A stretch of DNA of 64,000 nt from Gymnorhina tibicen (taxonomy: Eukaryota > Chordata > Aves > Passeriformes > Artamidae), in NCBI GenBank assembly GCA_013399875.1, contig VXAZ01004039.1, positions 384,977-448,976 of the forward strand. Direction: 5' to 3'. Under the pieces are notes generated by a model. It ran no database searches and was not told the DNA's origin. It saw nothing but the letters and a program-made list of their open reading frames with translations. Positions 24,719 to 36,900 of the stretch are shown one piece after another. Made by a program: the position numbers and the translations under genes. Position 1 is the first letter of the stretch; every line of letters begins with the position of its first letter.

Positions 24719-27024
24719 GAGAAGAGGAAAGAAAGGATCCTTTTCCCAACACATTTGACTGCGATACTATGATTTTTTTTCTGTTTGTGTTAAAAATTTA
24801 AGAAAAAGGGGAAGGAAAAAAGGGCACATTTTGTTTCAAACCCAAAGCTTTTCACAATCATTTAGAATGTGTGGGGGGCATGGAGGGGGGAAAGATGTTT
24901 CAGAGTCCTCAGCCCATTTTTGAAAGGAAACAGCAGCAGATTATTTTGCTCTGAAATGATTGTTTAGGAATGCAAGCTAATCACATAGTGCTAAAAAACC
25001 CGTGATCTAAAGGAAATGTTTTGAAATTGTGAAAGGGTAACGCTGCAGCCAACCTGAGATTGCAACTTTCCTCTGTTGACGAAGCTTTTCAAGAACAGAG
25101 TTTTTGTCCGGATTGGAGATGGGAGGGGTCGGACATTTCTTGAGTTCTCCAGGTACGAGCAGCCTGAGACTACAACAAAGCAGGGCTCAGATTTCTCAGC
25201 TGTTACCTGTTTTCTTCCCACTTCTTTATGGAAAACTGACAGGGTTTTGGCTTCTCTCCAGTGCTCTTCTGGTGCCCTGGACGTGCTCCCACCCAGTCCA
25301 TGGAGGAGATGCAAAGAGGCCTCCTCCCTCTCCTGTCAGATAGAAACCAGAGCTTTAAAAACCATCCCCAGGTCTCCTGTTGACCTATTTTGTGATATGT
25401 CACATTTCAGTACGGTTTTTCTCCTAATTTGTTGGCCTTCCCCCAAGGCCTTCCGGCTACTCGGTCCAAAACAGATCCCACTGGATGTCTTGCCCTCCAT
25501 TTTCCACATTAAAATAGGCATTTCCATGAGCTGTGCCCGTGGTGACTGCTTGGATGGCTCTCCATCCATGGTTGGACTTGGACGGCTCTCCATTGCTCTT
25601 GCACGTGGCTCCATGGATCCCTCCTGCTGAAGTGGGGAGGGCCAGAGAAGGATGGAAACTGTGATGGGACGACTCCTGTGTGTATCAGCAGAAACAAAAT
25701 GTCATTTCCACTGGAAAATATTTCAAGGTGTTGCAGCCTTTCAAGACGAAACAAAATCATTCCTCGCAAAATGTTGGTTCCAGCCATTGTTCCAGTTGGA
25801 CTTGCCTGTTCCAAGGAAAACAAATTTCACTTGCAATGGCTCATGGAGATAGCAGCTCAAAATCAGCCCTTCCCTGCCCACACTCAGAGCTTGGAGAGGC
25901 TCTTGTGATCCAAAACCTTCTCGTTGTTTTGATTCCAGCTTCTCCAAACAGAAAGTTTCCAGCACTTTTTGTACGACGGACACTGCAGTTCTCCATTCTG
26001 CCCTGGCCAACGCCCACATTCTCCTCTCGGGATGATGCCTGGGATGGAGCCAGAGCTGCCAGTACCAAGGTATGGCCAAGCCTTCACCTTAATTTTGGGG
26101 TTTGAGCTGCTAAATCTCAGTGCTGGAGGGAACCCCGTGGGAAGAGAGACCCTCCAAAGGTGTCTTGTGTGGGGTCGTAAAGAGCTCGTAGCAGCGGTGT
26201 CTCCTTGGAAAACCTCGGAGGGGGAATGAAGAGATCCAACTGCTTTGAGCATTCAGAAATGAGTCTGTCAAACCTGATTCCCAGCTGGGCTCTACAAAAC
26301 CCGTGTCAGCAGGGCTCGGCGGCTGCCAAACCTCGGCGCCTTGCTCAGAGCCGCCGCTGCCTCGCGTCCGGCCCGAGCAGAGCGGGTTTAATGGCTTTGT
26401 CTGGGGTGCGCTGATGAGTTTGCTGCCTGAAGTCCAGGCTGGGTTATGGAGGGGGGTGACCCATCCTCGGTGACGGCCAAACCGTGCGGTGACACCCCAC
26501 AGCACGGGGGAGGTCTGCGAGATTTCGGACCGAACAAGGAGTTTTCACGAAGCTTCTGAGCATCTGAAAAACAAAATGGAAAAAAAAGAAAGAGATGATT
26601 GCACAACTTTGTTGGCACTCCCGTTGCCATCATCGTTAAATAAGTCAATATATAGTATAATAAAAATATTTTGCTGCCTATTAGTGGAGACTGAAGCATT
26701 TTCCTTGCAAACACATAACTCTCATTCCATATTTAACAATGCCCAGAGCTTCAGGACTTGCAGGAGTGTGAGTGCGGTCAGAGCCAGAGATATTAGGAAT
26801 GAGATGTGCTGAATTCACTCTCGCTTATCCTCTTTTTATTGAATTTAACCTTTTTTCCAGAGGGAAGCGTATAAGCATCCAAAGTTTGTGGTTTTACTGT
26901 CCTTAGCACGGCTTCAGGAGGGATCAGATCAGAGCTGTGATCCCTGCACAGTGCTTGGACCAGCTCCTGTCATGTAATGGGGTAAGAGCCATTAAAGCTT
27001 TTGGATATTTTGCTTTTATTAGTT

Positions 27025-27278
27025 TAATTTCCATTCAGTGGTGGCTGCCAGAGCACTCCGAGGTCTTTTAAAGGAGGCAGAACAGCTAAAGAAAATCATT
27101 TCCAAGTTTAAGGGTCATAGAAGCCATGGCCGCCCCATCCCTGGAGGTGCCCAAGGACAGGCTGAACGGATCTTGGAGCAACCTGGTGTAGTGGAAGGTG
27201 TCCGTGCCCCTGGCAGGGGGTGGGACTGGATGGGCTTTAAGGTCCCTCCCAACCCAAACCCCTCTGGGATTCCATGAT
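27025..27278 (+). repeat. copy A of a diverged approximately 250-bp duplicated segment
   Basis: About 85 bp starting TAATTTCCATTCAGTGGTGG plus the attached CR1 piece are shared with 29,745-29,990. The CR1 junction is at the same base in both. Confidence 0.85.
27104..27278 (+). mobile_element. CR1 3'-end fragment, part of a duplicated segment
   Basis: GGAGCAACCTGGTGTAGTGG and CCCAACCCAAACCCCTCTGG. Its upstream flank is shared with the copy at 29,830. Confidence 0.9.
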
Positions 27279-29744
27279 ATACCCGACAAGGATCAGCTCT
27301 TGCAGGAAGTGAAGGTTTCCAGCGGGACGCGACCAATGCGGGCACTTGGGTGTCCCATGTCCAAAACCACGGAGACCATCCCAGCCCCTCCGGCCCTTCC
27401 TGGGGTGTCTGTGGGGACTCTGTGCTCACGTCAGTCCCTTGCCTGTCAGAGAGCAGAGACTCCTCACCCACGGTGAATTACAGGGTGTCACACGGTGACA
27501 CATCCCACACGTCACCTGCCAGAGCTTCCCAAGGGAAGCGGGAGGCTGACACCTGAGCTCTCCGTCTTTTCCTGGGATGGCCGGTGCAGCTGGATCACAC
27601 CCAGCTGGGAGCAGCTGCTGGGGCAGGTGATGCTGAGATGTCACCACCTTCTTCCCTGGGCTGGGATGCGTCCCTTGCCGTGGGGTATCCCTCTGGATAG
27701 GACCCTCCTTGAGCTGCTCAGCGTCTGATCCAGTCCCGCTTCTCACCCCTCGCAGCTCTGCAGACCTGTGGGGGTTTAGGACACTCCTACAAGCGGCAGC
27801 AGGTTTTGGTGCTGCTGGATGCACCAGCTTTGCCTTGCAACCCATTTTGAGGCAGAGGAGAGCCTGGAAAAGTCTGTCTCTCTGGGGTGTAACTCCACGG
27901 AGGCGTGGAGATTAGGGAATTTTACATAAATATTTGACTCTACCTTTCCAGGCAGCAGAAGCCTTGCTTAGGGGCACTGTTCCTGAAATATTTACCAACT
28001 GTGCAGTTCATTGGCAGTGGGCAGAAGTAATTTAGATTGTCTCATCGTGATCACTTGAAGCAATTTCAAGGAAATGCAATCCTGCTTTGAATGGCTCTGT
28101 CAGATCCTTGTCTGCCTCCTTTAATTGCTTTTCCTACAGGATACTGATGCTTCAGATTGCAAATCCTCCGAGGCAAAGACTGCCTCTTTGTTCTGGTGTG
28201 CAGAACACATCCTGCAGTGAAGGCCGGGGCTCTGGCTTGGCTACAAACACCTGGCTGTTTGAAACACTGTGCTCGGAGGGTGCCAGGAGGGTGTGAGGGC
28301 TGCGGGGTCCTTTGGGCGCTGGGTGACCCCCGGCACTCGCAGCACCCACACCGCACCGAGGGACGCGCGTCATCGCCCGTCCTTCCGACTGCCCTTGTGC
28401 GTGGCACAACGTGGATGGGCAGGGTGTGGAGTAAATAATCTTAATTCCCATCTCCCACCTCCTCCTGTAACCAGCCAGAAGAGTTTCTCCTCTGGAATGT
28501 GCTGAGCTGAAGGCCCCACACATGACACCTTGGGGCTGGCACCTCCGAAAGCTCTTGGTGAGTAAAGGAGAGGTGGGAAAGGTGTTATGGAGAATGGAGA
28601 GGTGGCTCTCCCACCAAAATAATCCACCCCTCAGGCCATCTCCAGTTTAACTGAAGGGCCTTTGGTGTACCATGGCATTGACTTAACTGATGGTGAAACT
28701 CAAGTGGCCTCAGAATAAACAAGAGTTACTTGAAACAGAAAAGGCAGAGGAAAAGAAAGTGGCTATTTAAGAGACATGAAGCACCACCAGGACTCATTTA
28801 AAAGCATTTCCTCCATTCCCCTGTTAGCTCTTAAAAGTGGAGGAGCTTTCCTCTCCGCTCTTCCTAAAGACTCAGCCTGCCAAAATCCCAGCCTCCCGGT
28901 GTCCAGGCTCCACAGCCACCCTGGAGTCACAGCCTGGCAAAACCTGCCTTCCCATTTATTCCTCCAGAATGCACCTTCCTTCTGCTGCTGCCCTGCAAGA
29001 GGTTTGATTGCCTGGCTTTGGATATGGGATGGAGTTGCTTGACGTATTTATTAGTCAGCATCATGGGAGGGAAGGTTTAACCCTGACACGCAGCTCTGCC
29101 ATCACCTCCTGGAGGAGTTCCCTGCCCTCCATGCCACCTTGACCTCGCTCCTAATCCTGGGATTAGCTCTGGCTGCCCCGCAGGGCTGGCAGTGGCCTCG
29201 GATGGAGGACAGGCAGTGTCACCTTCACCTCCCTCTCTGGGGCTCAGCTGTCGCTGGTCCCAAAAGCAAATCCCCTATGGGCCTCTCCACCGTGGGGACA
29301 GCAGTGTCCCCTCCCCGGAGGGTGGACACCCCCGGGGGTGCTGGTGAATCACCTGCCCCTCACTCTCCATGCCCAGGACAGTCGGGCTACGAGCCAGCCA
29401 AACCTGTTCTTCAGGCAGAGCTGTGCACTTCCCCTGACCAGTACTCCTGCTCCAAATACACAGCGCTGGCAGATTAAACCCAGCTCTGAAATTCCCAACC
29501 ACAGGCACTGGCAGGAACCACTGGTGCCACTCCGGTCCTTGTTCCCCCAGCTGCCACACCACCAGCCCTGCAGAATAGATGGGGTCTCCAGGACTGGGGC
29601 TGGTGTGGTGGGACTGGCTCTGCACCCCCAGGGACTGGCTCTGGTAACACGGACGGGGTTCTTAATCCACATTCCCAGCTTCGTACTTGCAATTCCGAAA
29701 CCTCCTGGGAGCCAAGGGCCTTCATGCTTGCTTCCCCAGCAGAT

Positions 29745-29990
29745 TAATTTCCATTCACTGGTGGCTGTCAGAGCACTCTGAGGTCTTCCAGAGGCGGCAG
29801 AACAGCTGAAGAAAATAATTTCCAAGTTTAAGGTTCAGAGAAGCTGTGGCTGCCACATCCCTGGCAGTGTCCAAGGCCAGGTTGGACAGGGCTTGGAACA
29901 GCCTGGGGTAGTGGAAGGTGTCCCTGCCCGTGGCAGGGGGTGGAACTGGATGGGTTTTAAGGTCCTTCCAACTCAAACCTTTCCATGATT
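29745..29990 (+). repeat. copy B of a diverged approximately 250-bp duplicated segment
   Basis: Starts TAATTTCCATTCACTGGTGG and runs in the same order as copy A at 27,025, with roughly one difference in eight bases by eye. Confidence 0.85.
29830..29990 (+). mobile_element. CR1 3'-end fragment, part of a duplicated segment
   Basis: AGAGAAGCTGTGGCTGCCAC, GGAAGGTGTCCCTGCCCGTG and TTCCAACTCAAACCTTTCCA. Confidence 0.9.
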
Positions 29991-30634
29991 TCTACAATTT
30001 TAAAGCTCAGCTGGCAACAAACATTTGAGCAGGACAGATTGGAGGTACCGTGGAGGAGAAGTGAGGTGCTGCAGTCCCTGCCGGATTGAAGCTGAGTGGT
30101 GAAGCAGAGCAAGCCTTGTCCTCAGCCCAGGAAAGCATCAGCCCACCACCCGGTGGAAAGAACTGAGGCAGGGGGTGTGAGGAAAGAGTCTTCTCTTTAT
30201 TCGTGGTCATGCTGAAGCAGTTTGACCCAATCTCCTCCCCAGCAGAAGGAAAGTGCCTTCAGAGGGTTCTGATGTTCTGTGAATAAGGTGAGCACCCCAA
30301 AGAGGGACTTGTCTTAGTTCCTGCACCGGGGAAAGTTTGGTCTGGCCGCTGGAAACGTGCAAGGCAGGCATGTTTCACGTGGAGACAAGGCATTCCTCTG
30401 GTGGCTTGTTGTGCATGAGGGAAAAGGCTGGCTTAGAGCATGAGCTGCTGGGTACGTGGGGAGCCGTGGCCTGACTCAGCCTTGCTGGCTGAAGTAGCTG
30501 ATGCCCTCTCAGTCAGTGGCACAAGGGGCTCTCCTTCCAGCTGATTCCTTGGCCAGGGGAGCGTGACCGCTGGAGGAGGAGCTCATTTCTGAGGGCTGAG
30601 GGTGAAGCACAGCCCGGGAACACCGCAAAGCGAA

Positions 30635-30702
30635 CCAAACCCTGCCGACGCGGGATCTCTCCTGCCAGCCAAACCCTGCCGACGCAGGATGTCTCCTGCC
30701 AG
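30635..30702 (+). repeat. 34-bp tandem duplication
   Basis: Two copies of a unit starting CCAAACCCTGCCGACGC at 30,635 and 30,669, differing at two positions. Confidence 0.9.
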
Positions 30703-31559
30703 CCACTTTAACATCAACCCTATCGCCCTGACCAAGCACGATGGGAAGAATGTGAAACCCAACTCTCCTCCCCTTGTCAGGACCACCACCAATCACTTCC
30801 CTCCTGTGCACTCATCTTCAGGATGAGCCGTTCCTTGCCAAGGGAGTGAAATGCACTAGAGAATCCTCAAAAAGAGGCAAGAGACCCCCATTTTCTCACG
30901 TGCAGCTCATTTTGTTACTCCTGTTGCACAACCTGAAGTCCAGGATTTAAAAGCTTTGTTGGTGTAAGAAAGCTGGAGATGAACGTGTGTCCAAGGGCTG
31001 GAGTTTCTCTTCCAGCGGGATAAAAGCTTGGGAGATGTCAGCAGTGCTCCCCGATGGTCAGAGATGACTGGACTTTAAACTCAGTTTGTCAGCTTTTATT
31101 GGGGTGCTGTGGCTACCCAAGCTGCCAAGGCTTGGGCAGCACTCCCTGCTCGGGAAAAACATTCACTGGAAGCTCTTCCCGGAGCACAGACCAGGATGTG
31201 GCATGGGGTGGGTCAGCAGGGCATGCAGCCCCTGGGGAGGTCCCAGTGCAGTCCATGGCTCACGGCTGGGCATGAACCAGCTGTTTTCTTGCCTTACCTG
31301 TTGCAAGAGTTGCACATTGAGAAATACAAGGGCAGCGTGGTTTGCCAGCACCATTTCTCCCTGCCCTCTGGCAAATCGGCCCCGCTGGGGCACCTCTCCA
31401 TGTCTGAGATCCAGCAGGGGCTTGCTGGGGGTGGCCAGGCCCAGGGAGGACAGTGGTGCCTGGGGGGACAGGTCCTGTGCTTCCGAGCATGTCCGAGGCT
31501 GCTCCAGCCACTGAGTGGGATGTGCGGTCAGTTCCCACCAAGGACCTGCATCCATGAAG

Positions 31560-31960
31560 GGGCTGGAGCCCCAGGAGCGGCTGAGGGAGCTGGGAAACGG
31601 GCTCAGCCTGGAGAAAAGGAGGCTCAGGGGGGACCTTGTGGCTCTGCACAACTCCCTGACAGGAGGGGGCAGCGAAGGGGGGGGGTCAGGTTCTGCTCCC
31701 AGGGAACAGGGACAGGAGGAGAGGGAACGGCCTCAAGCTGCACCAGGGGAGGTTTAGGTTGGATATTGGGAAAATTCCTTCCCAAAAGCAGTGGTCAGGC
31801 TTTGGAAGGGGCTGCTCAGGGCAGTGGTGGAGTCCCCATTCCTGAAGGGATTTAACAGAGGTGTGGACGTCGCACTTGGGGACGTGGGTTGGTGCTGGGC
31901 TTGGCAGTGCTGGGAGAACAGTTGCACTCCGTGGTCTTGGAGGGCTTTTCCCATCTAAAC
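31560..31960 (+). mobile_element. CR1 3'-end fragment (about 400 bp)
   Basis: GGGCTCAGCCTGGAGAAAAG, GGCCTCAAGCTGCACCAGGG, GTTTAGGTTGGATATTGGGA and GGCTTTTCCCATCTAAAC. Confidence 0.92.
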
Positions 31961-32599
31961 AACTCCAGTGGGGCAGTGACATCCAGCCCCCAGAGATATT
32001 CACCAGAGGCAGAGAGTCCTGATCCCCTTTTGACCCACCAGAGCCCTTGTGGGGGTCACCAACCACCCCTGCATGGCACGGGGCATTAGGGCAGGGGTGT
32101 TTTCCTGCTGCCAGGCGGGCTCGGACTTGTCAGGCATCTTCCCCGCTACATCTTGCTGTGTGGAGACAAATTAGTAGGGAAGAGCTGGAGTCCGTGGCCG
32201 GAACAGCTGCTCCGTGGAGGGGTTGTTATGACAAAGTGAGCGTCACGGCTCCTGCAGAATAAACGCAGAGACGGGGCCGGTAGGGAGCAGGTCAGGCACT
32301 GCCTGAAAAATTAGGTCAGTGGCACGTTGGGCTCCCGGGGAGGGTGGGAGAGGAGCAGAGATGTTGGTTTGCTTGAGCTTTTCTCTTGGTAAGGCTGAAA
32401 CATCCATGTCTTGCCATAGAATGTTGGGTAAAAAGGCTTGGCTAATTCTGAGTGGAAAAAGAATGGAAAAAGAGAGCTGGAAAACAGGGATGCTTCTTCT
32501 GCCACCCCAGGGCCAGCGATACCCACCCGTCCTGGTGGCCAGCGATACCCACCCGTCCTGGGGCTCAGGAACCGGAAAGCTGGCAGCCGAAATGAGCTC
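31961..32599. other. intergenic, upstream of the SLCO2A1 promoter
   Basis: Holds the 26-bp tandem duplication. No gene. Confidence 0.7.
32511..32562 (+). repeat. 26-bp tandem duplication
   Basis: GGCCAGCGATACCCACCCGT starts at 32,511 and again at 32,537, identical over the unit. Confidence 0.9.
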
Positions 32600-33623
32600 T
32601 TTTTATCTCAGCAGCGCCGATTGTCACGCGGCCCCGGCCAGGGTCACGTCCCGAGGGTCCTTCCCACCCGGGGGTCGTGCGGCGGGAGGGTGCGGGCGGG
32701 GCGGGAGGACGGCAGCGCCCGGGAAGCCGCTTCCCACGGGTTCTAGGCACCCTCTCGTGGTGAGCGCCGGCCGGGGCCCGGCGGTGCCACCGAGAGGGGC
32801 TCGGCTCCTTGGCACCCCACACAGGGCGGTGTGGCCATCCCTCCCGGGGGAAACCATCCCGGGAGCTGGGATTTATTTCTCCAGCCTCAGGACAGCCCAG
32901 CGTGGTCTCCACTGTTTCCCCTGCTCTCCCCACCTGCTTTTACGCAGAGAAAGCGATAATGCGGACAAAACACTTGAAGCTGGTTTCTCCTCCGGCTGGA
33001 TCAACCTGCCCTTCTCCTTCTGACGCGCTTCCCCCTGAGAGGAGCTTGCAAAATAAATCAGCGCTTTGCATAAACAAAGCCCCGAGAGGTGTTGGTGAAA
33101 AGAACAGTGCTCGGGAGCTTCAGAAATGCAGCTTTTTCTATGAAAACAAACAGAAAGTTTTTTTTTCCCTCCGAAACCCCTCGGCCCAGGGAAGGATTTC
33201 TCCACCTGGCCACCCAATTTCCCCCTCCCACCACCACCCGGGAGCCAAATCTCACTTGCTGAAAGGTGTCTCCCCTTCCTCTCTCCCCTTCAGGGGGCCT
33301 TTGGGTTAAAATCCCAGTCGTTTTCCCTCCGGGAATGCTCCGCTGCCAGCGCCGTTCCCTTGTTCCAGCCACGTCCTGCAGCCTGGCACACGAGCACAGT
33401 GGCGGGCCGGGGTGTCCCCACGGGTGGGCAGAGCATTTTCACACCCCCACAGCCCCCAGAGCCCCCACAGCCCCCGCTCCCGAAGCGTCCCGGGCTCGCC
33501 GAGCCCTCGCTCCCACCTGCTCCCTGCGCGCCGCCTTTGCTTCCTGCGGCTTCAAAGTTCCCTCGGCGCACAAACAAAAAGAGGGAGGAGAAAGCGTTTC
33601 ATCATCGCTCGGGGGAGCCGACT

Positions 33624-33630
33624 TATAAAA
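33624..33630 (+). promoter_or_regulatory. SLCO2A1: TATA box of SLCO2A1 promoter
   Basis: TATAAAA inside CpG-rich DNA, 210 bp upstream of the start codon. It predicts transcription starting near 33,655. A TGACGT half-CRE follows at about 33,634, and FOX-like AAACAAAAA lies about 50 bp upstream. The position fits the expected short 5' UTR with no upstream ATG. Confidence 0.7.
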
Positions 33631-33695
33631 ACTTGACGTTCCCGCTGCCTGGCTCACTCGCAGCCTTGGAGGGATTTCGGCACGGCCCGTGCGGG

Positions 33696-33819
33696 CTGCG
33701 GGCGGCGGGACGGGCCGGAGAGCGGCGGGGGGCCACGCGCGGCCCGACCGGACCCGNCTGCGGGCGGCGGGACGGGCCGGAGAGCGGCGGGAGCCCACGC
33801 GCAGCCCGACAGTCCCGGG
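33696..33819 (+). repeat. 62-bp direct duplication next to a single N in the 5' UTR
   Basis: The block starting CTGCGGGCGGCGGGACGGGC occurs at 33,696 and again at 33,758, with few mismatches. The only ambiguous base of the region (N at 33,757) sits exactly at the junction. This is probably an assembly join with a retained overlap, not a true repeat. Confidence 0.85.
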
Positions 33820-33839
33820 CTCCCCGGGAAGCCCTCGCG

Positions 33840-33929
33840 ATGGGAGTCCGCCCTGAAGTCGGCAAATCCCCGGCTGACATCCCCAGGAGCTCCAGCACCT
33901 GCTCCAGGAGTATCTTCTGCAACATCAAA
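33840..33929 (+). CDS. SLCO2A1: SLCO2A1 coding exon 1
   Basis: Encodes residues 1-30, the cytosolic N-terminus, ending SIFCNIK just before the first membrane segment. The donor is AAA|GTAAGG, phase 0. The frame is open upstream to about 33,360, but the ATG at 33,840 is chosen because it gives a family-like N-terminus, has a good Kozak context, and no ATG lies between the TATA box and it. Confidence 0.92.
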
Positions 33930-36900
33930 GTAAGGATGGGAGGCGGGCAGGGATGCTGGCGGGGAGGGAGGGGGATTCCTGCCTGGAGAGGGACCCCGGC
34001 CCACCCCACCCATCCCCACGTCCCTCGTACGCACCGCGGGTGGAACGAAGGGTGTTTGGTGATGCAGAATTTGAACATCAGCTCCTGGGGCAGTCCTGGG
34101 TAATCTTCAGTGCCCGGGCAGGGCCGGGGGGCTCTGTGGGTTCGGAGTGATGCCTTGCACGGCACGTGGGTGTTTCACCCCACGGAGCAGCTCTCCGTGA
34201 GCTTCCCCACAGCGTCTGGTACACGGTGTGCTGCTGCTTGGGGAATGATTAACCACATCCTGGTGTGAAAAGAAAACACTGCCCTAGAATAACACGGGTT
34301 TGCTTTAAAAACTCGGGTGAGCAGAGTTTTTGAGTGGCAGAAACAAAAGCTCGGTGGGTTGAAGTGGATTTTCAGGCGCTGGCTGCCCAGTTCCTCACCT
34401 GCCCGTCACCTGAGAGCCGGCCCCTGCCTGAGCTGCAGGCTCCTGAGCTCGCCGCCTGCGTGAGAGCACACGGCTCACCCCGGCCGCGGGTCACGTTTCA
34501 CACCCTGCCAACCATCTGGCTTTCCACCGCCCCTCACCTGTCTTTTTTTCCCCCGCTTTTGGACGCGCACCGAGGCTGCTGCACGTGCTGGTTCCTGTCC
34601 TCGGCACATCCGCCTGGATGGTCCTGGAACGGGAGGGATTTCCGTGCCTCCCTTGGCAGCACCTCCACGCATCGGCACCGGGAGCAGCCGGGCGCAGGTT
34701 TTGGGAAGGGCACCTGCCGTGGGCAGAGCAGCCCCGGGGATGTGCCAGGGGCCACCGGCGGGCAGGACCCCCTCGTGCCGGCGCTGCCGGTGCTGCCCAG
34801 GCCGGGCTGTGTTTTCCCACCGGTGTTCCTGGATCCGAGCGCATGTGCTGCGGGATTGTCGGCGCTTCCCAGCCCGGGGTTTTCAGGATGTGCGGCCGTG
34901 GATGAGGTGTCGTGGTCGGGATGGGTTTGGGGTTTGTTTGCCGTCAAGCTTCCCTCGCCCTGCTTGAAGGACAGGGCTGCCCACTCCTCCCTGGACCGTG
35001 CTGGAGTTCTGTGGGGATGCTGGGGGTACCGTGGGGCTGTTCCCAAGTGGCTGCTCCTCCTGAGAGCTCCCAGGGCTGGAGCCATCATCCCAGGTGATGT
35101 CTCCCAGTCCTGTACCCCTGAAGGTCCCCACTGCCCAGGCTGGGCTATTCCAGCAGGTGACTTGATGGCGCTTGTTGGCTGTGGGCTCCAGGAGAAAGAA
35201 CTTGAGATTACCCTGGGTGATTTGGGGCTGCCTCTGGGCCACACTGATGTTCCTCCGGAGGGAGCTGCTGACCTGTCTCCTGCTCTGCTGGAGGTGCAAA
35301 ATGTGCCCCCAGACCCCTCCGGGCTGCTGCAGTAATGACCATGACTTGGGGTGAGTAAAGTCACCCAAAACCAGAGCCCTCCTTGCAGTTCATGCTCTTT
35401 CCTGGAAACTGGCAGCAGGCAAAAATCGCCTGGAGGGAAAAAACATTGCCAAACCCTCTCGCAGGAGGTCAAACATTCGGATTAAAAAACAAAAGCCCCA
35501 ACAAATAAACGCTACTCCATCTGTACACCCCCCAGGCAGCGGCAGGGTGTGGGATGTGGGTGCCCCAGAGTCAGGCTGGGTGCTCAGCACCCCACACGCC
35601 CCAGGGCACTTGGATGGGACCTTTTAGGGACATCTGGCCAAGGGCTGATGACTCGGGGATGTCACTTTGCTGGTGGCAGGAAAACCATTGCCTGAAGAAA
35701 AGCTTTAGGACTGCTTTTAAAATTTTTTCCTTTAAAACTTCTGGTTTAAAATTATTTCTGGTTTAAAAAGCCAACAGCCTGACAGAGGCACCGCGCAAGC
35801 GTGTGAAGGAACAGTTTAAGCTCCATCCAAACACGCTTGTTGGCGTCAGAGGGATGGTGTGCTCCAGCTGGGATGGTGGGCAGTCAGGACGCCCATCCCT
35901 CAGAGAAATATTCCTGCTTTTAAGAGCAAATGTATAAATTGACAGGCAACAAGATCCCCCACCCTTTCCTGACCTATTGGCTCTTCCTGTCCTGTGACAT
36001 TCGCATTAAAAATATATACATTAACCAAAGAACTGCTTCGGGGTCAGGAAGTGTTAGCCTGTGTGCAGTGTCAGTCCCCTCGGCGCCCAAAAACGAGTGG
36101 GACGTCAAAGTGTCACAGTGGAATGTCCAGGTTTGGGGAGTTTTGGAGTGAATGGTCATCAGCGGGCACGGCGTGGCCAGCGCCTGGGTTTGAAGGCGTT
36201 TGTAGCTCCTGTTTGCACAAGAAGCCGCCGGTGCTGTGAATGTTGGGTTATGAAAAAGCCTCATCCAGCCCCAAATTTTATGGGAAGCTGCAGGCAACAC
36301 CCCCACACTCCCTCAGAGCCGTCAGACACAACATCCTCATACAGACAATGGCAGTTTCTGATGGGGACAGTATTTCCAACACGACAGCATTCCCTACTTT
36401 TAACAGGCTCGGAAGGGCATGATTAAGACTTGGAAGCCTTAATCACGAAGCTCATGTTTAATCTCCAAAGCCCGTGTGCTGGGATCACATTCAGGGTGTC
36501 TTTTGCAGGGCTGGGGTCAAACTAACAAATTCTTTTTCCATGTAAACCATCTTGCCCCTCCGTGTTCCCTGTGCCAGGGACCACCACCCCCTGCACCGGA
36601 CCCCATCTCTCTCAGGGCGTTTTCCAGAACTGGACCCATCGCCACTGACGTATGGAGGTGTGGGAACACAGTGGTGCCAGTATGGGCATCAGGGAGGGGA
36701 AAAGTCCTAGTGGAAAGGGGCAGTTTGAGGGATTCTATGGGGGCCTGAAGAGTGGGATGGGGATGGAGTCATGGGGACGCTGCTCGGGATGCCGTAGCAG
36801 TGCAGCTGCGCTTCAGGGAGCCATTCCCCGTGGATGTGGCCGTGGGCTCGGATCCGTGTGGTTCCAGCTGCTCTCCTCTCCCTCTGGAGCCCGGCTGTGA

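Larger units (their letters stand above)
24719..31559. other. intergenic, no gene recognised
   Basis: Contains the duplicated segment pair (27,025 and 29,745) and the 34-bp tandem duplication. AT-rich, repeat-free patches at 26,540-26,720 and 27,910-28,100 could be conserved noncoding DNA, but this cannot be told from one sequence. Confidence 0.65.
32600..33930. promoter_or_regulatory. SLCO2A1: CpG-rich promoter region of SLCO2A1
   Basis: High G+C with many CpG dinucleotides, from the stretch around 32,637-32,800 through exon 1. It contains the TATA box, the inferred 5' UTR and a short C-rich repeat (CCCCACAGCCCC) at about 33,443-33,480. No CR1 fragment is seen inside it. The left boundary is approximate. 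Confidence 0.75.

Noticed and set aside
1..33000. Search for 3' exons of RYK, the expected upstream neighbour
   Set aside because: No kinase-domain or C-terminal RYK sequence was recognised; the gene probably lies further left.
34334..35335. 333-codon open frame in SLCO2A1 intron 1
   Set aside because: GC- and CpG-rich DNA makes long open frames by chance. The translation shows no domain, the frame opens at an arbitrary ATG, and other frames there are nearly as open.
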